A stretch of DNA of 64,000 nucleotides. Source: Pseudomonas sp. GM50. GTDB taxonomy: Bacteria; Pseudomonadota; Gammaproteobacteria; Pseudomonadales; Pseudomonadaceae. Within the stretch, counting starts at the first letter, position 1. Every line of letters begins with the position of its first letter. Below the pieces are notes generated by a model. That model made no database searches, was not told where the DNA came from, and saw only the letters and a list, made by a program, of their open reading frames with translations. The DNA is taken from assembly GCF_000282375.1 (NCBI RefSeq), contig NZ_AKJK01000055.1, positions 1 to 64,000 on the forward strand. Direction: 5' to 3'. The position numbers and the translations under genes are program-made. This document shows positions 46,445 to 53,741 of the stretch, piece by piece.

Positions 46445-47131
46445 ATGGACATGCAGGTTTGGCGTTCGCGCCTGGATACGGGGCAGTGGTTCAGTCATTT
46501 ACCTGTTCCCTTACAGGATAGTTTGCTGGCTGCGGCCCGAGTTCGGCGCCTGCCGTCGGGGCAACTGCTATTCAAACGCGGTGATCCGCCGTGCGGGCTG
46601 TATGCAGTGCTTGAAGGGGCGGTGCGCATTGGCACGGTGAGCGAGCAGGGCAAGGAGGCGCTACTGAGCCTGGTGGAAGCGCCGCACTGGTTCGGCGAAA
46701 TCTGCCTGTTCGATGGCCAGCCGCGAACCCACGATGCCTATGCCGTTGGCCAGTGCATCCTGTTGCACATTCCGCAGGCGACGCTGCTGAAGTTGCTCGA
46801 CCAACAACCGGTTTACTGGCGGCAACTGGCGTTACTGATGAGCCACAAACTGCGCCTGACCTTCATCAACCTCGAACAGCTGAGCCTGATGCCAGCTCCG
46901 GCACGCTTGGCTCATCGCTTGCTGATGATTGCCGAGGGTTACGGTGAAATCGATCCGCCGCGCCGTGTTCTGCAACTGCCTCAGGAGCAACTGGCATCGA
47001 TGCTGTCGCTGTCGCGCCAGACCACCAACCAGCTCCTCAAGGATTTGCAGGGGCAAGGAATATTGAATCTCAAGTATGGCGAAATCGAGATTCTGGATGC
47101 CGAGCGGTTGCGGGCGTTGGCGGTGATTTGA
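46445..47131 (+). CDS. Crp/Fnr family transcriptional regulator
   Basis: 228 residues from ATG 46445 (AGGAG 6 bases upstream). The cyclic-nucleotide-binding-type beta roll (LLFKRGDPPCGLYAVLEGAVRIG) lacks Fnr cysteines. The C-terminal HTH reads LPQEQLASMLSLSRQTTNQLLKDLQGQGILNL. The ligand is unknown. It is divergent from the Mpo1-like gene. Confidence 0.9.
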   Translation: MDMQVWRSRLDTGQWFSHLPVPLQDSLLAAARVRRLPSGQLLFKRGDPPCGLYAVLEGAVRIGTVSEQGKEALLSLVEAPHWFGEICLFDGQPRTHDAYAVGQCILLHIPQATLLKLLDQQPVYWRQLALLMSHKLRLTFINLEQLSLMPAPARLAHRLLMIAEGYGEIDPPRRVLQLPQEQLASMLSLSRQTTNQLLKDLQGQGILNLKYGEIEILDAERLRALAVI

Positions 47132-47138
47132 CGTGCAC

Positions 47139-47168
47139 CTGTAGGAACTGCCGAAGGCTGCCATCTTT
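47139..47168. repeat. Copy of the GGAACTGCCGAAGGCTGC repeat family
   Basis: TGTAGGAACTGCCGAAGGCTGCCATCTTT is the reverse of the element between oscA and sbp. It follows directly after the Crp-type gene. Confidence 0.6.
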
Positions 47169-47242
47169 TGAAATCACCACGGTATTGGTGGGCTTTATCC
47201 GCGAACGCGCCTAGCCTGTGACGACGACAATCGAGGTGTGCC

Positions 47243-47602
47243 ATGCGTGTGTTGCTAGTGGAAGACGAACCCGAGACCGCCAGTCTCCTGGCCAAAGGCC
47301 TGAGCGAAGCGAGTTACGCGGTAGATGTGGCGCTCAATGGCATGGACGGCCGGCGCTTTATCGAATCCGGCGAATACGAACTGATCATCCTCGACGTGAT
47401 GCTACCGGGGCTCAACGGCTGGCAGTTGCTGCAACAGATCCGCAAGCTCGGCGACACGCCGGTGCTGCTCCTCACCACCACGGACGGTATCGAGGACCGA
47501 CTGCGCGGGCTGGAGTTGCATGAGGATGATTACCTGCTCAAACCGTTTGCCGTCAGTGAGCTGGTGAAGCGGGTGCGCAAGGTATTGCGGCGTAAACGTT
47601 GA
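47243..47602 (+). CDS. Stand-alone receiver-domain response regulator
   Basis: 119 residues. A complete CheY-like receiver: acidic LVEDEPE, phospho-acceptor Asp in LIILDVMLPGLNG, Thr in LLLTTTD and Lys in YLLKPFAV. Sequence style (ETASLLAKGLSEASYAVDVA, LVKRVRKVLRR) is that of OmpR/CopR-type regulators, but the protein stops just where the winged-helix DNA-binding domain would begin. A REP pair starts about 20 bp after the stop. No kinase is adjacent. It is either a truncated OmpR-type regulator or a true single-domain one. Confidence 0.85.
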   Translation: MRVLLVEDEPETASLLAKGLSEASYAVDVALNGMDGRRFIESGEYELIILDVMLPGLNGWQLLQQIRKLGDTPVLLLTTTDGIEDRLRGLELHEDDYLLKPFAVSELVKRVRKVLRRKR

Positions 47603-47622
47603 TGGCATGCGCTGAATTGATT

Positions 47623-47712
47623 GACGCCTTCGCGGGCAAGCCTCGCTCCTACAGGGGATCTGTGACCGTCAGAACGACATAAATCCCGTAGGAGCGAGGC
47701 TTGCCCGCGAAG
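47623..47712. repeat. Inverted REP pair after the receiver gene
   Basis: Facing copies at 47623-47654 and 47687-47712, between the convergent receiver and AraC genes. Confidence 0.92.
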
Positions 47713-47745
47713 AGGCCGGAAAATTCAATACACCTTCTGGATCTG

Positions 47746-48750
47746 TCACCGCAACCCATCCCGAAACTGCCCCGGCGTCATCCCGGTCCAGCGTTTGAAT
47801 GCGCGGCTGAAGCTGCTGGTGTCGGCGAAACCCAGCAGATAACTGATTTCGCCCAACGAGCACAGCGGGTCGCGCAGGTGCAGCAGCGCCAGGTTTTCCC
47901 GACTTTCGTTGAGCAGCGTATCGAACCGACAACCCTCGTCCGCCAGGTGCCGTTGCAGGCTGCGCAGACTCAAGTGCAGAGCTTGAGCGATGCATTCGGC
48001 CGACGGTTCACCTTCGGGTAATTGCTCTTCAATGGCGTCGCGAACCTTGCGCTCCCAGGTCAGGGGCTTGAGCTGCGCCAGGGTGCGTTTGAGCACGGTT
48101 TCGTTGTGTTCGGCCAGTTCCGGGTTGGCGTCGTCCAGATGGCTGTCGAAATCCACCAGGGAGAATTCCAGTCGGTCTTCATCGGCGTTGAAATACACCG
48201 GCGAGCGGAACACTTTGTGCCATTGATGCGGGTCGGCAGGTTCCGGGCGGCGCAGGTAAACCGCCAGCGGGGCGTAGTCACGGCCCAGGCGATTGCGACA
48301 GGTGCGCACGTAAATTGCCGCGAAGGCATCGATGGCTTCGAAGGCTGGCGCGGGGTTGCCTTGGGGGATTTTCAGGTGGAAGCGGTAACGATCCTCAGCG
48401 CGGATCAACTCCAGATCCAGCGCGTTGCTGACCACTTGGTGATAACGCACGATGCGCTCGAAGACTTCCCGCAGGCTGCCGCTGGCCACCAACGCATAAC
48501 CCAGCGCATGAAACGTGGTGGGGCTGACGAAACGCGACACCCGCAAGCCAATCGCCGGGTCACCGCTGACCTGCACCGCGATGTGCCACAGGCGCGTGGT
48601 GCCGGACAGCGGGTAACGGGCGTTCGGGTCGTCCATCAACTGCGGGTCGAGCCCCGCCTGTTGGCACAGGGCTGTGCTGTCGAGCCCCAGCGCATCGAGC
48701 TGCTTGCGCAGGGCGCGGGTCCAGCTGGCGAGGGAGGTCGGTTCAGTCAT
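47746..48750 (-). CDS. AraC family regulator (OruR/ArgR-like N-terminal domain)
   Basis: 334 residues. The N-terminal part matches the arabinose-binding-like domain of OruR-type regulators (LWHIAVQVSGDPAIGLRVSRFVSPTTFHALGYALVAS). The C-terminal AraC HTH reads IAQALHLSLRSLQRHLADEGCRFDTLL, then LGEISYLLGFADTSSFSRAFKRWTGMTPGQFR. It is divergent from the fatty acid desaturase-like gene over 100 bp and probably controls it. The effector is unknown. Confidence 0.92.
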   Translation of the reverse strand: MTEPTSLASWTRALRKQLDALGLDSTALCQQAGLDPQLMDDPNARYPLSGTTRLWHIAVQVSGDPAIGLRVSRFVSPTTFHALGYALVASGSLREVFERIVRYHQVVSNALDLELIRAEDRYRFHLKIPQGNPAPAFEAIDAFAAIYVRTCRNRLGRDYAPLAVYLRRPEPADPHQWHKVFRSPVYFNADEDRLEFSLVDFDSHLDDANPELAEHNETVLKRTLAQLKPLTWERKVRDAIEEQLPEGEPSAECIAQALHLSLRSLQRHLADEGCRFDTLLNESRENLALLHLRDPLCSLGEISYLLGFADTSSFSRAFKRWTGMTPGQFRDGLR

Positions 48751-48850
48751 GTTGATTGGCGCGTCCGGTCAACAGGTTGGCGTTCACGGCTACCGCTCCG
48801 TAAATCATCACAGGGCAGGATGCGAACATCAATAACCAGAGGATGGAAGC

Positions 48851-49924
48851 ATGGACGGTACTTCTGCAAGTCCCCAGCGACTGAATGCAGCACAGCGATC
48901 AGCGCATATTCGCGAGGTGGTATTGGCCAAAGGTGTCGAACTGCGTCAGCGCTACCCGATTCTCAACCATCAGGACGCCTTGGGCGCGGGTATTCTGGCC
49001 TTCGCGTTGGCCGGGATGATCGGTTCCGCAGCGCTGTACATCACCGGGTACATGGCCTGGTGGGTATGCCTGTTGCTCAACGCGTTTTTCGCCTCGCTGA
49101 CCCATGAGCTGGAGCATGACCTGATCCATAGCATGTATTTCCGCAAACAGCGCGTTCCGCACAACCTGATGATGGGCCTGGTGTGGCTGGCGCGGCCGAG
49201 CACCATCAACCCCTGGATTCGCCGCCATTTGCACCTCAATCACCACAAGGTGTCTGGCACCGAAAGCGACATGGAAGAGCGGGCGATCACCAACGGTGAG
49301 CCCTGGGGGATCGCGCGGTTGTTGATGGTCGGCGACAACGTGATGTCGGCGTTCATCCGCATGCTGCGGGCCAAGACCCGGGCGCACAAAGTCAGCATCA
49401 TCAAGCGTTCTCTGAAAGTTTATGCGCCACTGGCGCTGGTGCATTGGGGGGCGTGGTACGTGTTCCTCGGTTTTCACTCCACCAACGGCATCGCGCATCT
49501 GCTGGGGGCGCCCATCGAATGGTCGGCAACTACTTTGGCGGTGATGCAGGTGATCGACGTCGCGGCCATAGTGATCATCGGCCCGAACGTGTTGCGTACG
49601 TTCTGCCTGCACTTTGTCAGCTCGAACATGCACTACTACGGTGACGTGGAGCCAGGGAATGTGATTCAGCAGACCCAGGTGCTGAACCCTTGGTGGATGT
49701 GGCCGTTGCAAGCATTCTGCTTCAACTTTGGCAGCAGCCACGGGATCCATCATTTTGTGGTAAAGGAGCCGTTTTACATCCGGCAGATGACCGTCCCGGT
49801 GGCGCACAAGGTGATGCGCGAGATGGGGGTGCGGTTCAATGATTTCGGGACGTTCGGGCGGGCGAACCGGTTTGTGCGCAAGGAAACCACCGAGACGCAA
49901 GAGGTGCGTGCCGCTCAGGTTTGA
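48851..49924 (+). CDS. Fatty acid desaturase family membrane di-iron enzyme
   Basis: 357 residues. It has His boxes typical of the desaturase/alkane hydroxylase superfamily: HELEHD, HLHLNHH and HGIHH, with four or so membrane helices (GILAFALAGMIGSAALYITG and others). Distinct from DesA in length and box spacing. The reaction (desaturation or hydroxylation) cannot be fixed by eye. The divergent AraC gene suggests substrate-induced expression. GAGGATGGAAGC gives a Shine-Dalgarno sequence before ATG 48851. Confidence 0.85.
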   Translation: MDGTSASPQRLNAAQRSAHIREVVLAKGVELRQRYPILNHQDALGAGILAFALAGMIGSAALYITGYMAWWVCLLLNAFFASLTHELEHDLIHSMYFRKQRVPHNLMMGLVWLARPSTINPWIRRHLHLNHHKVSGTESDMEERAITNGEPWGIARLLMVGDNVMSAFIRMLRAKTRAHKVSIIKRSLKVYAPLALVHWGAWYVFLGFHSTNGIAHLLGAPIEWSATTLAVMQVIDVAAIVIIGPNVLRTFCLHFVSSNMHYYGDVEPGNVIQQTQVLNPWWMWPLQAFCFNFGSSHGIHHFVVKEPFYIRQMTVPVAHKVMREMGVRFNDFGTFGRANRFVRKETTETQEVRAAQV

Positions 49925-50115
49925 TGATGTAACCGGAAACTCAAATGCTGGTCATCAATTTGACCCAAAGGGACGATACGGTGTGACGCAAGCAGTGATT
50001 CGTATATGCGATTCAGGTCTATTAAAGTAATTAAATATTCCTTTATCGGATAACCGTTTCAGCCAATTATCGCGTCACAGCGATGTTGATCAGCGCTAAC
50101 AGATTTCGAGTTTCC

Positions 50116-50152
50116 GGGGCCGTCTCCTTGGCAGGGTGCGGTCCCTTTTTTT
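50116..50152 (+). terminator. Terminator-like hairpin with long T run
   Basis: GGGGCCG (50116-50122) pairs with CGGTCCC (50139-50145; one G-T pair) and is followed by seven T. It stands ~190 bp after the desaturase stop, so it may end that transcript or a short RNA encoded in between. No coding frame is seen in 49925-50115. Confidence 0.7.
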
Positions 50153-50182
50153 ATCCCGGATAAAGTGCCAGCCAGTGAACCC

Positions 50183-50272
50183 TGTGGGAGCGGGCTTGCT
50201 CGCGAAGGCGCCGTGTCAGTCAATATTAATATCTACTGACAGACCGCCTTCGCGAGCAAGTCCGCTCCTACA
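50183..50272. repeat. Inverted REP pair before the hydrolase gene
   Basis: Facing copies at 50183-50210 and 50245-50272. The rest of 50273-50387 is AT-rich promoter sequence. Confidence 0.9.
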
Positions 50273-50316
50273 TTGATTGCGTCGTATATTCGATATAGGT
50301 CTTAATAAATAGCTTC

Positions 50317-50334
50317 TTATTCCTTAACGAATAT
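50317..50334. promoter_or_regulatory. TTATTC...GAATA inverted repeat upstream of the hydrolase gene
   Basis: TTATTC (50317-50322) and GAATA (50329-50333) form an inverted repeat in an AT-rich island about 55-70 bp before the ATG. A similar TTATTC/GAATAA palindrome precedes the MetQ-like gene. Candidate CysB-type or sulfur-starvation control site. Confidence 0.4.
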
Positions 50335-50387
50335 AACTCTCCTCCCTATACTCGATCAGGAACAGACACGCAGCAGGAGAGCTCCCC

Positions 50388-50969
50388 ATGCGCAACGAAT
50401 CAATTCGCTACCTGATTGTGCCGGGCTGGCAAGGATCGCCAGAAGATCATTGGCAAACCCATTGGCAGAACAGCCTGCCAAACAGCGCGCGGGTGGAGCA
50501 GGCCGACTGGCTGACGCCTCGTCGCGAAGACTGGGTCGCGGCACTGGCCGAGGCGATTGCCGCCGACAGCACGCCCGTGATTCTGATCGCCCATAGCTTG
50601 GGCTGCATCACCGTTGCCCATTGGGCGGCCACGGCCCCACTGAATTTTCTGCGTCAGGTGCGCGGCGCCCTGCTGGTCGCGCCAGCGGACGTCGAACGCC
50701 CGGCCTGCGCACCGGCCCTGCGCAACTTTGCGCCGATCCCGACTCATTTGCTGCCCTTCCCGAGTCAGGTCGTGAGTTCTGACAACGACAGTGCCGTGAG
50801 TGCACCGCGTGCTCTGGAGCTGGCACGTAACTGGGGCGCCGAGGCGGGGATTTTATCGGGGGCCGGGCACATCAACGTGAAGTCCGGTCACCAGCGTTGG
50901 GAGCAGGGTTTTGCGTACCTCTATCGTCTGCAAAACCGCATGGAACAACACGCCCTGCGTCGCGCTTGA
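50388..50969 (+). CDS. RBBP9/YdeN-type alpha/beta hydrolase
   Basis: 193 residues. It has the RBBP9-YdeN fold: opening YLIVPGWQGSPEDHWQTHW, nucleophile elbow AHSLGC, acid Asp in VVSSDNDSAVS and catalytic His in GAGHINVKSG. A serine hydrolase of unknown substrate. It begins a block with sulfur-acquisition-type genes and is followed after 59 bp by the sigma-54 AAA+ gene, with which it may be co-transcribed. Confidence 0.88.
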   Translation: MRNESIRYLIVPGWQGSPEDHWQTHWQNSLPNSARVEQADWLTPRREDWVAALAEAIAADSTPVILIAHSLGCITVAHWAATAPLNFLRQVRGALLVAPADVERPACAPALRNFAPIPTHLLPFPSQVVSSDNDSAVSAPRALELARNWGAEAGILSGAGHINVKSGHQRWEQGFAYLYRLQNRMEQHALRRA

Positions 50970-51028
50970 ACCCTTTATTTTTTTTAAAAACGCCCCCGTC
51001 TGCCGGCGGTTTTGGGCGGGAGTCTGCC

Positions 51029-51961
51029 ATGAGCTTGCATGAAACATTCGGTCAGCCGCTGCTGACCTTTCCCGACGCGGAAAAAAGTCCGCTGAGCATT
51101 CGCGCCAAGGCGTTGGTGTTTGTCGACCCGCGCTCCCGGCAGTTGCGCCAGGAGCTGGAACAGCTGGCGCCACGTTCGATTTCGGTGTTGATTCGCGGTG
51201 AAACCGGCAGCGGTAAAGAACTGCTGGCGCGACATATCCATCGCGCCAGTGACCGTGGTGGATTGTTCGTGTCAGTCAATTGCGGGGCGATCAGCCCGAC
51301 CTACGCCGACGCTGAACTGTTTGGCTATGCCGCTGGCAGCTACAGCGGTTCGGCCAGCAGTCGCGCTGGCTGGTTTGGTTCGGCCAATGGCGGCACGCTC
51401 TATCTGGACGAGATCGGCGACTTGCCGTTGCCAATCCAGATCAAGTTGCTCGCGGCCCTGGAAAATCACGAAGTCACTCGCGTCGGCGCTCAGCAGCCAA
51501 GTCCGGTGGACGTACGTCTGGTGGCCGCCACCAGCATCGATCTGGCTCAGGCCGTGGCTGCCGGAAAATTCCATGAGCGGCTCTATCACTACCTCAGCGA
51601 AGGCCAACTCGAACTGCCGGCCTTGCGTGAACGGGTGGGCGATATCTTGTCGCTGGCCGAATACTTCCTCGGCATCTACAGCCAACGCCTCGACCTGCCG
51701 GTGCCATTGATCAGCGAAGCCGCGCAGCATCTGCTGGAGCGGCACAGTTGGCCGGGCAACACACGGGAGTTGGAGAACGTCATCCACTTTGCGTTGTTGG
51801 TGAGTACGGGCGATGAGATTTTGCCGGAGCATTTGAATTTGCCCGAGGCATCGGTGTCGCTGGTGACGATCGAGCAGCAACTCAAAAAAATCCTCGGCAA
51901 CGGTTCCGCCGCCGAGAAAGAGGCCTTGAAACAACTGCTCAAAGCCACCGGCCTTCTGTAG
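51029..51961 (+). CDS. Sigma-54 interaction AAA+ protein lacking a recognisable DNA-binding domain
   Basis: About 310 residues from ATG 51029 (GGGAG about 6 bases upstream). Walker A RGETGSGKE, Walker B GGTLYLDEIGDLP and the WPGNTRELENVI sensor II are intact. The sigma-54-contacting loop, GAFTGA in canonical activators, reads GSYSGS (about residue 104). After the AAA+ domain only ~25 residues remain (IEQQLKKILGNGSAAEKEALKQ), with no Fis-type HTH. The stop codon lies at the edge of a REP repeat (CTGTAGGAGCG). Related SfnR-type activators control alternative sulfur sources in Pseudomonas; a similar role here is inferred from the neighbours. Confidence 0.82.
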   Translation: MSLHETFGQPLLTFPDAEKSPLSIRAKALVFVDPRSRQLRQELEQLAPRSISVLIRGETGSGKELLARHIHRASDRGGLFVSVNCGAISPTYADAELFGYAAGSYSGSASSRAGWFGSANGGTLYLDEIGDLPLPIQIKLLAALENHEVTRVGAQQPSPVDVRLVAATSIDLAQAVAAGKFHERLYHYLSEGQLELPALRERVGDILSLAEYFLGIYSQRLDLPVPLISEAAQHLLERHSWPGNTRELENVIHFALLVSTGDEILPEHLNLPEASVSLVTIEQQLKKILGNGSAAEKEALKQLLKATGLL

Positions 51962-52139
51962 GAGCGAAGCTTGCTCGCGAAGCCGGCGGCTCGGTCTGTC
52001 TGGAAGGACGCCTTCGCGGGCACCTCGCTCCTACAGAGGTCATGTTCCGGGCTTTTTGTAGGAGCGAAGCTTGCTCGCGAAGCAGGCGACTCGGTCTGTC
52101 TGGAAGGATGCCTTCGCGGGCAAGCCTCGCTCCTACAGG
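51958..52139. repeat. Tandemly duplicated REP pair, 100-bp period
   Basis: Two inverted REP pairs start at 51958 and 52058, exactly 100 bp apart. They share the REP arms and the spacer TCGGTCTGTCTGGAAGGA. Differences are few; the first pair has a 2-bp loss in its right arm. Confidence 0.92.
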
Positions 52140-52197
52140 GCTTTGTGTAAGTTAGATATGTATGAACAAAATGGAATATGAAAGTGAATAAAAGATA

Positions 52198-52211
52198 TTA
52201 TTCGGGAATAA
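52198..52211. promoter_or_regulatory. Palindrome TTATTCGGGAATAA before the MetQ-like gene
   Basis: TTATTC-GG-GAATAA is a perfect 6-bp inverted repeat in AT-rich sequence about 105-120 bp before the start. It is of the kind seen at CysB-type sites; the factor is not proven. Confidence 0.5.
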
Positions 52212-52315
52212 AAAATCCCGGTATTGTCCGCGTCACGCCAGCGATAGCACATCACTGGCACTCGTACTAATCAGCCGTCGTCGATGATGGCCGCGAATTT
52301 CGATAAGGACACTGC

Positions 52316-53098
52316 ATGAAAAAGGTTCTGTTGTTCACCGCATTGGCGGCTGCCCTGACTGCGGGCCTGGCCCAGGCTGGCGAGAAACTGGTGGTTGCAG
52401 CGACCCCGATTCCACATGCCGAGATTCTTGAATTGATCAAGCCAACCCTCGCCAAAGAAGGCGTGGACCTGGAGATCAAAGTCTTCACCGACTACGTTCA
52501 GCCGAACGTGCAGGTCGACCAGAAGCGTTTGGACGCCAACTACTTCCAGACCCTGCCGTACCTGAAAAACTTCAACGAAGGCAAAGGCACTAACCTGGTG
52601 ACCGTGATCGGTGTGCATGTCGAACCCTTCGGCGGCTACTCGAAGAAAGTCAAAAGCCTGGCTGAGCTGAAAGACGGCGCAACCATTGCCATCCCGAACG
52701 AAGGCAGCAACAGCGGCCGTGCCCTGATCCTGCTGCAGAAGGCTGGCCTGATCGAGTTGAAAGACCCGAAAAACGCTGTGGCCACACCGAAAGACATCGC
52801 CAAGAACCCGCACAACTTCAAGTTCAAGGAGCTGGAATCGGCCATGCTGCCGCGTGTTCTGGACCAGGTCGACCTGGACATGATCAACACCAACTACGCG
52901 CTGGATGCGGGCCTGAACCCGGCTAAAGATGCGCTAGTGATTGAAGGTGCCGATTCGCCGTACGTGAACTTCCTGGTAGCTCGTCCGGACAACAAGGACA
53001 GCGTTGCCATCCAGAAACTGGCCAAGGCGTTGACCAGTCCTGAAGTGAAAGCATTCATCGCCAAGAAGTACAGCGGCGCGGTACTGCCGGCGTTCTGA
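52316..53098 (+). CDS. metQ: MetQ/NlpA-type substrate-binding protein
   Basis: 260 residues. Signal peptide: FTALAAALTAGLAQA, then GEKLVVAATPIPHAEIL. The family core VDLEIKVFTDYVQPNVQVDQKRLDANYFQTLPYL and IPNEGSNSGRALILLQKAGLI is typical of methionine-binding MetQ. It lacks a lipobox and so is probably a free periplasmic protein. No metN or metI gene lies beside it, so it either works with a distant MetNI or binds another sulfur compound. A strong terminator follows. Confidence 0.88.
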   Translation: MKKVLLFTALAAALTAGLAQAGEKLVVAATPIPHAEILELIKPTLAKEGVDLEIKVFTDYVQPNVQVDQKRLDANYFQTLPYLKNFNEGKGTNLVTVIGVHVEPFGGYSKKVKSLAELKDGATIAIPNEGSNSGRALILLQKAGLIELKDPKNAVATPKDIAKNPHNFKFKELESAMLPRVLDQVDLDMINTNYALDAGLNPAKDALVIEGADSPYVNFLVARPDNKDSVAIQKLAKALTSPEVKAFIAKKYSGAVLPAF

Positions 53099-53131
53099 TC
53101 GACCGCAGTATCAAACCCCTTCAAGGTTTCA

Positions 53132-53167
53132 AACGCCGACGGCTTTCGATAGCGTCGGCGTTTTTTA
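53132..53167 (+). terminator. Rho-independent terminator after metQ
   Basis: AACGCCGACG (53132-53141) pairs with CGTCGGCGTT (53153-53162), followed by a T run. Confidence 0.93.
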
Positions 53168-53193
53168 TTGCTCAACCTTTGGTGAGGGGCTTT

Positions 53194-53325
53194 TGTGGCG
53201 AGGGGGCTTGCCCCCGTTCGACTGCGCAGCAGTCGCCGATCAGTCGATGAGGTGTGTCAGAGGGAATTGGAGTGCAGGTTTCAGGGCCGCTTCGCCGCCC
53301 AACGGGGGCAAGCCCCCTCGCCACA
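53194..53325. repeat. Inverted REP pair (type GTGGCGAGGGGGCTTGCCCCCGTT)
   Basis: Facing copies at 53194-53220 and 53301-53325, separated by about 80 bp, between metQ and a small minus-strand ORF. Confidence 0.9.
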
Positions 53326-53366
53326 ACAAGCTCCAGCCACAGGGAACCTGCTTACCTCAAGATCGT

Positions 53367-53462
53367 TCAGGCCACTCTGGTCTTCAACGCCTTGCGCAAC
53401 GCCACCAGCAATTTCACGATGTCTTGCGGATCCAGCCGCTGCGGCACGTTTACGTCAGCCAT
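53367..53462 (-). CDS. Very small protein of 31 residues, unassigned
   Basis: ATG at 53462 with AAGGAAGAG about 5-6 bases upstream, then 31 codons to a TGA. The predicted peptide starts MADVNVPQRLDPQDIVKLL and continues VALRKALKTRVA: a short polar head and one basic amphipathic helix. Coding-like features are the strong Shine-Dalgarno sequence and GC-rich third positions. I recognise no family. It lies alone between the REP pair and the ABC importer promoter. Confidence 0.55.
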   Translation of the reverse strand: MADVNVPQRLDPQDIVKLLVALRKALKTRVA

Positions 53463-53741
53463 TTTTCTCTTCCTTGTGATAGTTCGGCCGGAGTCTGGCC
53501 AAAAGCTGTACGTCCTTGGAGGGGCTTTTTGAAAAAAAGATCCGTCCTACGGCTGAAAGAAAAATAGTCGTCTTCCCCAGTCTCGGCAAATCCGCAGGAT
53601 AGTCTTTTGCGTGATATCAATATGCTTTAACGGTATTTAAATTCTTCTTTTTATACCTTTAAAGTCGGTGCCTGCCGGGTGGTTATCCACTGCCCATGGA
53701 CTGCGCCATCGTCGCTTACCGAGCGGCGTACAGGATGTTCA
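53463..53741. other. AT-rich promoter region of the ABC importer
   Basis: About 280 bp without a credible gene other than the leader of the small minus-strand ORF. The stretch near 53600-53670 is strongly AT-rich (TTTAACGGTATTTAAA and following), like the other sulfur-block promoters. No exact hexamer pair could be fixed. Confidence 0.5.
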
